Position numbers and translations under genes: made by a program. A model generated the notes under the pieces. The model ran no database searches and had not been told where the DNA came from. It saw nothing but the letters and a program-made list of their open reading frames with translations. A stretch of 37,078 nucleotides of DNA from Vibrio salilacus. GTDB lineage: Bacteria > Pseudomonadota > Gammaproteobacteria > Enterobacterales > Vibrionaceae. The stretch is from the NCBI RefSeq assembly GCF_002811245.1, contig NZ_NIVQ01000026.1, forward strand, positions 1-37,078. The letters are read 5' to 3'. Below, piece by piece: positions 9,290 through 17,764 of this stretch (within the stretch, counting starts at the first letter, position 1; the number at the start of each line of letters is the position of its first letter).

Positions 9290-10615
9290 ATGTTTTATAT
9301 TCATATGCTCCTGCTGTTGACGATTATCTTCATCGGTATTCGTCATGGCGGCATCGCATTTGGTTTACTCGGAGGCCTAGGGGTTTCCATTCTCGCCTTT
9401 GTATTTGGTGTTGCGCCCGGGTCTCCGCCAATCAGTGTTATGCTGATCATTCTCGCCGTTGTGGCGGCATCGGCAACATTAGAAGCCACTGGTGGTCTAA
9501 AACTATTGGTTCGCTTTGCCGAACGCTTACTGCGCAAACACCCAAACCAGATTGTTTTCTTAGGCCCGCTTTGTACCTATTCATTGACCGTGTTAGTCGG
9601 TACAGGCCACTCAGTCTATCCGCTCCTACCCGTGATTTACGATGTCGCTTATAAAAAAGGCATCCGTCCAGAGCGTCCAATGGCGATGGCGACCGTTGCC
9701 TCTCAAATGGGGATTACCGCCAGCCCAATCGCCGCGGCTGCAGCGGTAGTGATGGCGACAGCCGCAGATAATCAACTGGATATTAGCTTAGGCAATGTCC
9801 TATTGGTGACGATTCCAGCGACTTTAATTGGTGTTCTGGTCGGTTGTACTTGGAGCCTTAAACGCGGCAAAGATCTAGCGCAAGATAGTCAGTTTGCCGA
9901 GCGCTGCCAAGATCCTGAATTTAAAGCCCAGCTTATCGATAGCGATCAAGTCGAGGGACAAGAGAGTGAAGTGAGTAGCCAAGCGAAAAAAGGCTTAACT
10001 ATCTTCCTCGCCGGTATTGTTACGGTTATTTTTGTCGCTATGTTTGGTAAAGATCTCTCACTGCTGCCAGAGGGTGTCAAGATGTCGGTCGCGATTCAAT
10101 TCTTGATGCTTTCCGTTGGTGCGTTGATTCTCCTCACCACTAAGGTTGAGCCGAAAAAAATCGTCCACAGTAATGTATTTATTGCGGGTATGACCGCCGT
10201 TGTGATCATCTTTGGTATTGCCTGGATGAGTGACACGATTATTAGCTTCCACAAACCCTACTTGATTAGCTTGGTCAGTGATATTGTTGCAGCACATCCA
10301 TGGACTTTTGCTATCGCAATGTTCGTCGTGTCGGTCTTTTTAAAGAGCCAAGCGGCCGTTCTCACTATCATGTTGCCACTGGGTTTTACGATGGGCATTC
10401 CAGCGCCAGTGCTGATCGGTGTACTACCAGCGTGTTACGCCTATTTCTTCTTCCCTTTCTACCCAAGTGACCTTGCGGCAATCACTTTTGACCGCTCTGG
10501 GACAACGCAGATTGGTAAGTATGTGCTTAACCACAGTTTCTTATTACCGGGCTTTATTGGCGTCGTTACTGCCACCATCATTGGTTACCTACTTTCAACC
10601 ATGTTAGTCAACTAA
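9290..10615 (+). CDS. dcuB: Anaerobic C4-dicarboxylate transporter, DcuA/DcuB family
   Basis: Inner-membrane antiporter family exchanging fumarate, malate or aspartate for succinate during anaerobic growth. The 441-aa protein aligns from end to end with DcuB: RHGGIAFGLLGGLGV at the N-terminus, AVVAASATLEATGGL, the pore-like GTGHSVYPLLPVIYDVA, RPERPMAMATVASQMGITASP, and the C-terminal YPSDLAAITFDRSGTTQIG. Ten or more hydrophobic helices are visible, with a hydrophilic central loop around residues 190-235. It is closer to DcuB than DcuA at the GTGH and RPERP motifs, but subgroup assignment by eye is tentative. An AGGAAAGG RBS precedes the ATG. I did not find a convincing FNR or CRP box upstream. 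A shared terminator separates it from pfkA. Confidence 0.88.
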   Translation: MFYIHMLLLLTIIFIGIRHGGIAFGLLGGLGVSILAFVFGVAPGSPPISVMLIILAVVAASATLEATGGLKLLVRFAERLLRKHPNQIVFLGPLCTYSLTVLVGTGHSVYPLLPVIYDVAYKKGIRPERPMAMATVASQMGITASPIAAAAAVVMATAADNQLDISLGNVLLVTIPATLIGVLVGCTWSLKRGKDLAQDSQFAERCQDPEFKAQLIDSDQVEGQESEVSSQAKKGLTIFLAGIVTVIFVAMFGKDLSLLPEGVKMSVAIQFLMLSVGALILLTTKVEPKKIVHSNVFIAGMTAVVIIFGIAWMSDTIISFHKPYLISLVSDIVAAHPWTFAIAMFVVSVFLKSQAAVLTIMLPLGFTMGIPAPVLIGVLPACYAYFFFPFYPSDLAAITFDRSGTTQIGKYVLNHSFLLPGFIGVVTATIIGYLLSTMLVN

Positions 10616-10635
10616 CCAGCTTCGCCGTCAGCAAC

Positions 10636-10668
10636 AAAAAAGCCAGTTGGTTTCCCAACTGGCTTTTT
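10636..10668. terminator. Bidirectional terminator between dcuB-like gene and pfkA
   Basis: A perfect stem of A-run plus GCCAGTTGG (10642-10650), TTTC loop, CCAACTGGC (10655-10663) plus T-run. It ends transcription of both convergent genes. Confidence 0.92.
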
Positions 10669-10690
10669 ACATTCAAGCTTTAATACTGAA

Positions 10691-11653
10691 TTAGAATAGC
10701 TCTTCAGCCACCTTGTATAGGTCTTCACGTACCGGACGCTTCATGTTCTCAATCGCATCGATGATATCGTGGTGAACAAGCTGCTCTTTCTGAATACCGA
10801 CACAACGACCGCCATGACCTTCCATCAATAGATGGACAGCGTAGTTACCCATGCGAGACGCCAGTACACGGTCAAACGCGGTTGGACGACCACCACGTTG
10901 AATGTGACCAAGAACCGTCGCGCGAGTTTCACGACCTGTTGCCGCTTCAATCTCTTTCGCCAGTTCGTTCGCATCCATCATCAGCTCAGTCAGAGCGATA
11001 ATCGCGTGCTTTTTGCCTTTTGCAATACCGTCTTGGATGTTGCCGGTTAACTTCTCTTTATCGAGCCCCGTTTCTGGTGTGATGATGTACTCACAACCAC
11101 CCGCAATCGCAGACATCAGAGTCAGATCACCACAGTGACGACCCATGATCTCAACAATAGAAATGCGTTGGTGAGAAGATGACGTATCACGCAGACGGTC
11201 AATCGCATCAATAACAGTATTCAGTGCCGTCAGGTACCCGATGGTGTAATCGGTACCCGCAATATCATTATCAATAGTGCCTGGCAGACCAATACATGGG
11301 TACCCCATTTCTGTCAGCTTTTTTGCTCCCATGTAAGAGCCATCACCACCAATAACGACCAATGCTTCAATGCCGTGTTGCTGGAGGTTATCAATCGCTT
11401 TTTGACGCACTTCAACTTCTTTAAATTCAGGAAAACGCGCTGAACCAAGGAAAGTACCGCCCTTATTGATCACATCAGACACACTTGAACGGTCTAGCTT
11501 TTCGATACGGTTTTCGTATAGGCCCAAGTAACCATCAAATACACCGAAAACTTCTAATCCTTCAGACAGTGCAGTACGAACTACGCCACGAATTGCTGCG
11601 TTCATGCCTGGAGCGTCACCACCACTTGTCAAAACACCGATCTTCTTAATCAT
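10691..11653 (-). CDS. pfkA: ATP-dependent 6-phosphofructokinase
   Basis: Phosphorylates fructose 6-phosphate to fructose 1,6-bisphosphate, the committed step of glycolysis. The 320-aa product is the E. coli PfkA length and carries [12 protein letters not shown] and GGDGSYMGA for ATP binding. The catalytic TIDNDI holds the general base Asp, IMGRHCGDL is the sugar-phosphate segment, and GHIQRGG is conserved. A Gly at the ATP motif (GGDGS) marks it as ATP- rather than PPi-dependent. I chose ATG 11653, with GAGG six nt upstream and start [12 protein letters not shown] as in E. coli; a GTG two codons upstream is less likely. Neighbours fieF and cpx match E. coli synteny. Confidence 0.98.
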   Translation of the reverse strand: MIKKIGVLTSGGDAPGMNAAIRGVVRTALSEGLEVFGVFDGYLGLYENRIEKLDRSSVSDVINKGGTFLGSARFPEFKEVEVRQKAIDNLQQHGIEALVVIGGDGSYMGAKKLTEMGYPCIGLPGTIDNDIAGTDYTIGYLTALNTVIDAIDRLRDTSSSHQRISIVEIMGRHCGDLTLMSAIAGGCEYIITPETGLDKEKLTGNIQDGIAKGKKHAIIALTELMMDANELAKEIEAATGRETRATVLGHIQRGGRPTAFDRVLASRMGNYAVHLLMEGHGGRCVGIQKEQLVHHDIIDAIENMKRPVREDLYKVAEELF

Positions 11654-11766
11654 GCTCACCCTCGATATTTGGGAATCTTATTTCAATTTTCACGTCGGTT
11701 GCTTTCATACAAGCCACCAACAAAATTCCTTTAATTGTGTAATATGTTACCTTCCCCCGAAAGGAA

Positions 11767-11813
11767 TACTACTTTTATTTGTAGTAATTTATGTAACTTT
11801 TCTACTTATGTAA
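11767..11813. repeat. Hairpin plus paired TTATGTAA direct repeats upstream of pfkA
   Basis: TACTAC/GTAGTA (11767-11772 with 11781-11786) forms a small hairpin. Immediately after it TTATGTAA occurs at 11789-11796 and 11806-11813, a 17-bp spacing that would put both on nearly the same DNA face. They lie about 140-160 bp upstream of the pfkA start in AT-rich DNA. Binding-site identity is unknown. Confidence 0.4.
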
Positions 11814-11922
11814 GAGTATTACAGCTTTGCTGATTTACTTAATTGATACATGTCAGGAACAGCGTTAAAAGTGTTTACGCTGAAAAGATAGTCAATAAGT
11901 CACGATTTGTCGCGATTCTATA

Positions 11923-12831
11923 TTACCAATCTTGCGCCTTTTGCTTTTTCTCTGCACCGAGAACCACTGAATACGGGTCCTGATGAATGAGTACATCTGA
12001 ATCAGGGAAGAGTTCAAGCAGTTTGTTTTCCACTTCATCAGATATTCGATGCGCCTCAAGCAATGGCATTTGATCTTCTAATTCTAAATGCAACTGAATA
12101 AAACGGGTTGGCCCCGATATACGCGTTCTGAGTTGGTGCACCCCGAGAACCCCTTCGACTTGCAAACTGGTTTCGCGAATAGCACGCAGTTCACTGTCAG
12201 GCAACTTACGATCCAATAAGGTTTGCGTTGCTTCTCGCACCATCTTAATAGCGCTGTAGAGGATAAAGAGACCAATCCCCACCGCGAAAAGGGCATCGGC
12301 TTGCGTCACTCCAAACCAACTTAGTCCGAGCGCCAACATAATGGCCGCATTCATATATAAGTCAGATTGGTAGTGCAGCGAGTCAGCGGCAATGGCCTGA
12401 CTGCCGGTTTTCTTCACCACATGCTTTTGGAATGAGACCAAACCGAAGGTCACTACCATAGCAAATAGGCTGACATACACGCCGTATTCTGGCGATTGCA
12501 GCTCATGCGGTCTAAAGAATCGGTCGATACCATTAAGAATAAGAAACACCGCCGAGCCCGAGATGAACATGGCTTGCGCTAAAGCAGCCAGTGACTCGGC
12601 CTTACCATGACCAAACGTATGTTCACGATCTGCCGGTTGTAATGAATAACGCACCACAATCACATTGACCAACGACGCGGCAATATCAAGCATTGAATCG
12701 ATTAAAGAGGCCAACAAACTCACCGAACCTGTCGCCCACCAAGCTCCGACTTTGACCACCAACAAAAGCGTCGCGACGATCGTGGCGGTCCACGCTGCCA
12801 TCGTGACTAAACGTGCATATTCCTGTTTCAT
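11923..12831 (-). CDS. fieF: Cation diffusion facilitator FieF (Fe2+/Zn2+ exporter)
   Basis: Inner-membrane divalent-cation/H+ antiporter of the CDF family (FieF/YiiP), forming homodimers. The 302-aa protein has six transmembrane helices and the metal-site motifs DSMLDIAAS (DxxxD in helix 2) and HYQSDLYMN (HxxxD in helix 5). It also has the linker [18 protein letters not shown] and a cytoplasmic metallochaperone-like domain after residue 210 with [11 protein letters not shown] and DVLIHQDP. Placed between pfkA and cpxP as in E. coli. The 269-bp gap to pfkA shows no strong terminator, so partial read-through into pfkA is possible. Confidence 0.96.
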   Translation of the reverse strand: MKQEYARLVTMAAWTATIVATLLLVVKVGAWWATGSVSLLASLIDSMLDIAASLVNVIVVRYSLQPADREHTFGHGKAESLAALAQAMFISGSAVFLILNGIDRFFRPHELQSPEYGVYVSLFAMVVTFGLVSFQKHVVKKTGSQAIAADSLHYQSDLYMNAAIMLALGLSWFGVTQADALFAVGIGLFILYSAIKMVREATQTLLDRKLPDSELRAIRETSLQVEGVLGVHQLRTRISGPTRFIQLHLELEDQMPLLEAHRISDEVENKLLELFPDSDVLIHQDPYSVVLGAEKKQKAQDW

Positions 12832-12883
12832 AGCGCTTTGATTAGTAAACGAACATTGACTGAGTATAACCTGTCATTGAGCG

Positions 12884-12912
12884 AATAAAAATGGCGACCT
12901 CAAGGCCGCCAT
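12884..12912 (-). terminator. Rho-independent terminator after cpxP
   Basis: On the minus strand ATGGCGGCCT pairs with AGGTCGCCAT (12912-12891, one G-T wobble) around a tight loop and is followed by TTTTTATT. It lies about 30 nt past the cpxP stop. Confidence 0.82.
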
Positions 12913-12943
12913 CAATGGTTTTTCTGCAACAGGGTAACAACGA

Positions 12944-13447
12944 TTAACGATTCCAGCGTTGCTGCATTTTTTCACTGCACTGCGCTGAACGCTGTTGTTG
13001 CAGTTCAACGAATTGGGATTTTTGCTCTGGCGTTAAAATGCTCAGCATCTGATGTTGCTTCTCTAGCCTCTTCACTTTACGCTCGGTCTGCTGCTCTATC
13101 ATTTGCTTGGCGAGCTCATTGGCTGCGGCTTGATCAAAGTTGTCAGCTAAGATCAGTTGTTGCACTTGCGCTTGGTGAGCCTGCCTTTGTGCTTTGCGTG
13201 CCCCAGCGTTTTGTTTAAATTCAGCCTTCATCGCCTGCTTTGCTTCGCTGCGCATCTGCTTAAGCTGATCTTGCTGCTCATTGGTCAAATCGAGCTGACG
13301 CATGATGCCTCGGTCAACACCTGCGCCGCATTGATCAGGACCACCTCGCTTATGATCTTTGCCACCAAAAGCCCATGCAGTTGCGGTGCCTAATGTTAAT
13401 GGAACAACAACAGCGGCCAATACTAGTTTTTTTGTCATTTTCATCAT
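12944..13447 (-). CDS. cpxP: CpxP/Spy-family periplasmic stress protein
   Basis: Periplasmic adaptor of the Cpx envelope-stress response; in E. coli CpxP inhibits the sensor CpxA and delivers misfolded pilins to DegP. The 167-aa product has a Sec signal peptide (KKLVLAAVVVPLTLGTATAWA, cleavage probably after residue 26) and the two family LTxxQ repeats, LDLTNEQQDQL and LSILTPEQKSQF, on a very Gln/Lys-rich helical body. Two adjacent ATGs (13447 and 13444) are both possible; the second is better spaced from AAGGG. It is divergent from cpxRA with CpxR boxes in the gap, so it is probably Cpx-induced. Compared with E. coli it carries a longer Gly-rich segment after the signal peptide. Confidence 0.92.
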   Translation of the reverse strand: MMKMTKKLVLAAVVVPLTLGTATAWAFGGKDHKRGGPDQCGAGVDRGIMRQLDLTNEQQDQLKQMRSEAKQAMKAEFKQNAGARKAQRQAHQAQVQQLILADNFDQAAANELAKQMIEQQTERKVKRLEKQHQMLSILTPEQKSQFVELQQQRSAQCSEKMQQRWNR

Positions 13448-13532
13448 CGTACCCTTTTCACTTCTTAATGGACTTTACTTATCAATCGACTCGCTGCCTT
13501 CACAGCGCTTAAGCTTAGAATACGATCTGCTG

Positions 13533-13569
13533 AGTAAAGTAACGTTTAGCGAGCGTAAAGAATCGTAAA
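13533..13569. promoter_or_regulatory. CpxR boxes in the cpxP-cpxRA intergenic region
   Basis: A perfect match to the established CpxR consensus GTAAA-N5-GTAAA lies at 13555-13569 (spacer GAATC). A degenerate copy, GTAAA-N5-GTTTA, lies at 13533-13547, 22 bp (two helical turns) away. Located 108-124 bp from both start codons, they predict CpxR control of cpxP and autoregulation of cpxRA. Confidence 0.88.
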
Positions 13570-13644
13570 GAGCGATATTAGGCCTAAATCAAACCGATAA
13601 ATCGCAGTACTATGTAAATTGTCCAAACCACAAGGAATCTTGCT

Positions 13645-14340
13645 ATGCCACATATCCTACTTATTGATGACGATACCGAGCTGACGGCACTACTCAAAGA
13701 AGTGCTCTCATTTGAAGGCTTTGACGTATCTGAAGCCAATAATGGCGAGCAAGGCCTCGAGCAGCTCAGTACCGATATTGATTTGGTGCTACTAGATGTC
13801 ATGATGCCGAAACTCAATGGCATGGAAACCTTAAAGCGATTGCGCGAAACGTGGCAAACGCCAGTCTTGATGCTAACGGCAAAAGGGGAAGAGATCGACC
13901 GAGTCATTGGTCTTGAACTGGGGGCGGATGACTATCTACCTAAGCCCTTTAGCGATAGAGAACTGCTAGCACGCATTCGCGCAATCTTACGTCGCACTCA
14001 GCACAATGCAGAAGACAAAGCCAACAAAGCGCCCGATTGCATTGAGTATCAAGACATTCAAGTGTATCCCGGTAAACAAGAAGCCTACTGCCAAGGACAA
14101 CTGATCGAGCTGACCACCACCGAATTTGCGTTGTTAAGCCACTTTATCCAACACCCTGGCCAAACGGTCACTAAGCAAACATTGAGTTTAGATGTATTGG
14201 GCAAGCGCCTAGCCGCGTTTGATCGCGCCATCGACATGCATGTTTCTAATTTACGTAAGAAGCTGCCGGAACGTGCAGATGGCAAATCGCGTATTAAAAC
14301 CTTGCGTGGACGTGGCTACCTATTGATCGAGGAGGATTGA
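13645..14340 (+). CDS. cpxR: Envelope-stress response regulator CpxR
   Basis: OmpR/PhoB-family response regulator of the Cpx two-component system. The 231-aa protein has the receiver acidic pair Asp8-Asp9 in LLIDDDTE, phospho-acceptor Asp51 in LVLLDVMMPK, conserved Thr/Lys (LMLTAKGEE, LPKPF), and a C-terminal winged helix (about residues 135-228) with MHVSNLRKKL and RIKTLRGRGYLL. RBS AAGGA precedes the ATG. Its stop overlaps the cpxA start (TGATG), so the two are translationally coupled. The first helix and the GLELGADDYLPKPFSDREL stretch are nearly those of E. coli CpxR. Confidence 0.97.
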   Translation: MPHILLIDDDTELTALLKEVLSFEGFDVSEANNGEQGLEQLSTDIDLVLLDVMMPKLNGMETLKRLRETWQTPVLMLTAKGEEIDRVIGLELGADDYLPKPFSDRELLARIRAILRRTQHNAEDKANKAPDCIEYQDIQVYPGKQEAYCQGQLIELTTTEFALLSHFIQHPGQTVTKQTLSLDVLGKRLAAFDRAIDMHVSNLRKKLPERADGKSRIKTLRGRGYLLIEED

Positions 14341-15740
14341 TGCGGCTACCTAAAATCACCAGCCTTTACGGACGTATTTTCGCCATTTTCTGGCTGACCA
14401 TGTTGTTGGTATTAATTGCAGTACTCTCTTTACCTCACTTAGACCCACGTAAAGCACGCAATATTCCTGCCGATGACCTAGAGCGCTTAATCGCAGTCAA
14501 AACGAAGACCGAACAGCGTTATGCTAGTGAAACTAACCTCGGCCAAATATTGTTCAAGCTTGAAGGGGTAAAGCGTAGTGGACGCGATAACAGGGGGCAC
14601 GATGACAGGCCTCGCTTTTTCGTCACCGATCTCGACGGCAATATTATGACCACTCAAGAGCGAAAAGATTTTCGCTATCGCGCCCTACAAAACTTTATTA
14701 CCAGTATCGACCTCACTGGCACACCACAACAAAAGCTCTATGGTCACTACATGATCGCCGGGCCGCTGCCCATTCAGCTCGCCCAACAAGATCTATTGTT
14801 TTATGTCGGAATGAAATGGAATCAACCTCCGCCGTTTTTACTGCGCATGTTTGATAAGCCTCTACAACTGTTGTTTGCCGTCATGCTGGTGAGCACACCT
14901 TTGCTATTGTGGCTTGCTTGGGCACTCAGTCAGCCAGCACGTAAGCTAGAGCGCGCCGCCAAACGCGTGGCGCAAGGTGAGTTCGTTGTCGACCCTAGCC
15001 TTGAAAAAGGCACCAGCGAGTTTCGCCAAGCGGGCACCAGCTTCAACCAAATGGTCGAAGCGGTCAATCAAATGATCTCTGGCCAACAACGTCTGCTGTC
15101 TGATATTTCTCATGAGCTGCGATCTCCTTTGACTCGATTGCGGATGGCCAATGCGCTTGCGACCCGCAAACAAGGCCAAAGCCCCGAACTAAGTCGAATT
15201 GATACTGAAGCGCAGCGGCTAGAACAAATGATCAGCGAGTTACTGGAGCTGTCGCGGATGCAAGTCGATAGTCATTTAACCCGTGAACGGCAACCGATGA
15301 CCAGCCTGTGGGAAGCTATTTTGTCAGATGCACAATTTGAAGCGCAGCAAATGAACAAAACACTCAGCTACAATGCCATTCCCGAAGACATGATCTCGGG
15401 CAACCCAAAACTGTTGATGAGTGCGCTAGACAACGTAGTCCGTAATGCCATCTGCTATGGAACAAGCCGGATTGACGTTGAGTTTACGGCGACGGAGCAA
15501 CAGCTCGTCATTAGTGTCGATGACGACGGTGAGGGCGTTCCTGAACAAGAACTGGAAGCCATCTTTCGCCCTTTTTATCGCGTTTCAACCGCGCGTGATC
15601 GTCATAGTGGTGGGACTGGCCTTGGCCTCGCCATTACCGAAAGTGCCATCAGGCAGCACAGCGGCAGCATTGTCGCCAAGCACAGTGTGTTGGGCGGGTT
15701 GCGTATCGAGATTGGCCTGCCACTTAGCACAGTGAGTTAA
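14340..15740 (+). CDS. cpxA: Envelope-stress sensor histidine kinase CpxA
   Basis: Inner-membrane histidine kinase/phosphatase for CpxR. The ATG at 14340 overlaps the cpxR stop and follows a GGAGGA RBS, giving 466 aa. Layout: TM1 at about residues 12-32, periplasmic sensor to about 175, TM2 at about 176-196, HAMP to about 250. H-box SDISHELRSPLTR follows with His258, then the N-box NVVRNAICYG, D-box DDDGEGVPE and G-box GGTGLGLAI. The periplasmic domain contains DLERLI and QERKDFR segments like enterobacterial CpxA. An upstream TTG at 14337 would add one residue and is unlikely. A GC-rich hairpin follows the gene. Confidence 0.96.
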   Translation: MRLPKITSLYGRIFAIFWLTMLLVLIAVLSLPHLDPRKARNIPADDLERLIAVKTKTEQRYASETNLGQILFKLEGVKRSGRDNRGHDDRPRFFVTDLDGNIMTTQERKDFRYRALQNFITSIDLTGTPQQKLYGHYMIAGPLPIQLAQQDLLFYVGMKWNQPPPFLLRMFDKPLQLLFAVMLVSTPLLLWLAWALSQPARKLERAAKRVAQGEFVVDPSLEKGTSEFRQAGTSFNQMVEAVNQMISGQQRLLSDISHELRSPLTRLRMANALATRKQGQSPELSRIDTEAQRLEQMISELLELSRMQVDSHLTRERQPMTSLWEAILSDAQFEAQQMNKTLSYNAIPEDMISGNPKLLMSALDNVVRNAICYGTSRIDVEFTATEQQLVISVDDDGEGVPEQELEAIFRPFYRVSTARDRHSGGTGLGLAITESAIRQHSGSIVAKHSVLGGLRIEIGLPLSTVS

Positions 15741-15768
15741 GCGCCGTAGAAAAATTCACTCGATACTT

Positions 15769-15792
15769 GGCGGCGATCCCTCGCCGCCTTAT
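15769..15792 (+). terminator. GC-rich hairpin after cpxA (weak terminator)
   Basis: GGCGGCGA (15769-15776) and TCGCCGCC (15781-15788) form an 8-bp perfect stem with a TCCC loop, 28 bp past cpxA. The tail TTATACTTT is only partly T-rich, so termination may be incomplete and trmL may be read through. Confidence 0.55.
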
Positions 15793-15830
15793 ACTTTGCT
15801 TCCTTAACTCACGTCATAAAGAATCGCATC

Positions 15831-16307
15831 ATGTTTGATATCGCTTTATATGAACCAGAAATCGCCCCTAACACTGGTAACATCATTCGCCTGAGTGCCA
15901 ACTGTGGTGCCAACCTTCACTTGATTGAACCATTAGGGTTTGATTTAGAAGAGAAAAAAGTCCGCCGTGCTGGCCTTGATTACCATGACCTTGCGCGCGT
16001 TACTCGCCATAAAGACTATCAAGCATTTATTGATTACCTTGAGGCTGAACGCAAGCAATACCGCATTTTCGCCTGCACCACCAAAACGACAGGTCATCAT
16101 GTCGATGCCGACTTCCAACCAGGCGATGTCCTACTTTTCGGCCCAGAGACCCGCGGTCTTCCTGCCGAACTGATAGAGAGTATGCCGATGGCGCAACGTA
16201 TCCGTATTCCAATGATGGCAGATGCGCGCAGCTTAAACTTGTCTAACGCTGTTGCGATTATTGCTTTTGAAGCCTGGCGTCAGATGGGCTTTGAAGGCGC
16301 GCAGTAG
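15831..16307 (+). CDS. trmL: tRNA (cytidine(34)-2'-O)-methyltransferase TrmL
   Basis: SPOUT-fold enzyme that 2'-O-methylates the wobble nucleotide of the tRNA-Leu isoacceptors CAA and cmnm5UmAA. The 158-aa protein has the family motifs [29 protein letters not shown] and [18 protein letters not shown], which form the trefoil knot and SAM site. Length equals E. coli TrmL (157 aa). It stands on its own after cpxA; translation ends at TAG and is followed by non-coding debris. Confidence 0.96.
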   Translation: MFDIALYEPEIAPNTGNIIRLSANCGANLHLIEPLGFDLEEKKVRRAGLDYHDLARVTRHKDYQAFIDYLEAERKQYRIFACTTKTTGHHVDADFQPGDVLLFGPETRGLPAELIESMPMAQRIRIPMMADARSLNLSNAVAIIAFEAWRQMGFEGAQ

Positions 16308-16336
16308 GGGGAAGTTATCTCTGATTCTGACGGCGA

Positions 16337-16393
16337 TACTTGGTTGATTTTTACGTACTTGGTTTATTTTCAAATACTTGGTTTATTTTCAAA
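16337..16393 (+). repeat. Three-copy 19-bp tandem repeat
   Basis: Copies at 16337-16355, 16356-16374 and 16375-16393. The last two are identical (TACTTGGTTTATTTTCAAA); the first differs at five positions. There are no spacers, so it is not CRISPR. The unit length is not a multiple of three, so copy-number change would shift any reading frame through it. Confidence 0.9.
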
Positions 16394-16399
16394 TAATAA

Positions 16400-16486
16400 A
16401 GGCGAGGCATTGACCTTTATGCGGAGCCTAAAGATCCTCAGTATCCCGTTGTTAACTTCGATGAAGCATTGGAATTGAGTCGATGA
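16400..16486 (+). pseudogene. Candidate C-terminal remnant of an unidentified gene
   Basis: An open frame of 28 codons with no start codon, ending TGA at 16486, and a protein-like composition (LYAEPKDPQYPVVNFDEAL then ELSR). It begins just after a stop codon bordering the 19-bp tandem repeat. The fragment 16311-16346 on the other side, in another frame, also looks coding. I do not recognise the family. It could be chance, so confidence is low. Confidence 0.35.
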
Positions 16487-16534
16487 ATAACGCTAAATCA
16501 ACAATGAATTGCTTATTCGATGTGGACTCAGCCA

Positions 16535-16566
16535 AGAAAAAACTAGAGAGGGCATATTATGCCCTC
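16535..16566 (-). terminator. Terminator for the CNNM/CBS gene
   Basis: On the minus strand GAGGGCAT (16566-16559) pairs with ATGCCCTC (16555-16548) around a 3-nt loop, followed five nt later by a six-T run. It sits about 80 bp past the stop of the minus-strand CNNM gene. Confidence 0.75.
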
Positions 16567-16648
16567 AACGAGTCAAAACTTGTGTGAACGAGTACTGGAT
16601 CCTCGCTGATTAGAATGCAGGAACCCTTTAGACACTTATTGATATCAA

Positions 16649-17764
16649 CTAAGCGTCTTTCTGTTTCGGTTGCTCGTCTGGATCTTCGCCCACTTCCTTT
16701 TTCTCCTCCTCATCATCATCGCGATTTTCAATCACACCGTGAGTTTCTTTCCAGCGCTCCCAACGTTCAAAAGCGAGCTCTTGCATGTCGGTCGCGTGGT
16801 CGGCTTCATCGACAATTTTCTCTCCGACCAAGTGCTCGAAGACATCTTCTAATGTCAAAATACCCTGAATGGTGCCGTACTCATCGACAATCATTGCCAA
16901 CTGTAGGCGGTGTGTCATCATCTGTTCAAAGGCTTTAGGGAGCCTCATCGTATTAAGCAACACATGCAAAGGGCGCATAAATGTACCAAGCGGTTTGCTT
17001 CCGTGACCAGCTTGCTGCAATTTGAACAATTCAAGTCGATGGACGAAGCCAAGGATGTTGTCTTTCGATTGGCTATACACCAACGGACGCGAAAACGGGG
17101 TATCTTTATGCTCAATGAGAAAATCATCAAGGGTTGTTTCTGCATTGACGCGAAATACCACCGGACGCGGAGTCATCACTTGCGTAACCGGAACATCTTG
17201 AATGCCGAGCAGGTTGGTGAGAATTTTTGATTCCCCTTCAGCAAACTCGCCACTTTCACGCGCTAAAATCGCCATCGCAGACAGTTCGTCACGCATTTTA
17301 GGCGCTTGATGCCCACGAGAAAGACGTTTGGTAATTTGCTCTGAAAACCATACAAACGGGGTCAATGCCCACACCATCCAACGTAAAACCACGGCTGAAG
17401 CAGGGGCGAGTTGTCGCCAGTAAGTCGCGCCAATGGTCTTTGGCACAATTTCCGACAGTACCAAAATACCTAGGGTTAATACGCCTGAGAACACCCCTAA
17501 CCACTCACTGCCGAATACGACAGCCGCCTGAGCACCGGCACTGGCCGCGCCTATGGTATGTGCAATGGTGTTCAGTGTTAAGATCGAAGCGAGTGGCCGG
17601 TCTATGTCGGTTTTAAGTGCTGTCAGCTTTTCAGCAGCAGGATGTCCCTGCTGGCGTAACTGAGCAATATAGCTTGGTGAAATACTCAACAGTACCGCTT
17701 CGAGTACCGAACATATAAACGACACGCCAATAGCGATTGAGATGTACAAAGTTAGCAGAAACAT
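16649..17764 (-). CDS. CNNM/DUF21 membrane protein with CBS pair
   Basis: A 371-aa inner-membrane protein of the CNNM/CorB-like family, associated with Mg2+ (and possibly Co2+) transport. Residues 1-135 hold about four hydrophobic segments of the DUF21/CNNM domain, with LNTIAHTIGAASAGAQA and the conserved SEIVPKTIGATYW. Residues about 190-310 form two CBS domains (VTQVMTPRPVVFRV, RLQLAMIVDEYGTIQGILT, LEDVFEHLVGE). The C-terminal CorC_HlyC-associated domain of longer paralogues is missing and is replaced by a very acidic tail (NRDDDEEEKKEVGEDPDE). Older annotations call such proteins hemolysin-related, which is not supported functionally. Likely monocistronic. Confidence 0.85.
   Translation of the reverse strand: MFLLTLYISIAIGVSFICSVLEAVLLSISPSYIAQLRQQGHPAAEKLTALKTDIDRPLASILTLNTIAHTIGAASAGAQAAVVFGSEWLGVFSGVLTLGILVLSEIVPKTIGATYWRQLAPASAVVLRWMVWALTPFVWFSEQITKRLSRGHQAPKMRDELSAMAILARESGEFAEGESKILTNLLGIQDVPVTQVMTPRPVVFRVNAETTLDDFLIEHKDTPFSRPLVYSQSKDNILGFVHRLELFKLQQAGHGSKPLGTFMRPLHVLLNTMRLPKAFEQMMTHRLQLAMIVDEYGTIQGILTLEDVFEHLVGEKIVDEADHATDMQELAFERWERWKETHGVIENRDDDEEEKKEVGEDPDEQPKQKDA

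Larger units (their letters stand above)
16308..16648. other. Gene-free stretch with tandem repeat and coding debris
   Basis: Holds a three-copy 19-bp tandem repeat (16337-16393). It also holds two short coding-like fragments: 16311-16346, in the trmL frame, reads EVISDSDGDTWL; 16400-16486 reads DLYAEPKDPQYPVVNFDEAL near its end. A minus-strand terminator lies at 16535-16566. No complete gene is supported. The fragments lie in different frames on either side of the repeat, which fits a decayed small gene. Confidence 0.6.

Noticed and set aside
16337..16393. The 19-bp repeats as a CRISPR array
   Set aside because: Copies are directly abutting with no spacers, and no cas genes are present.
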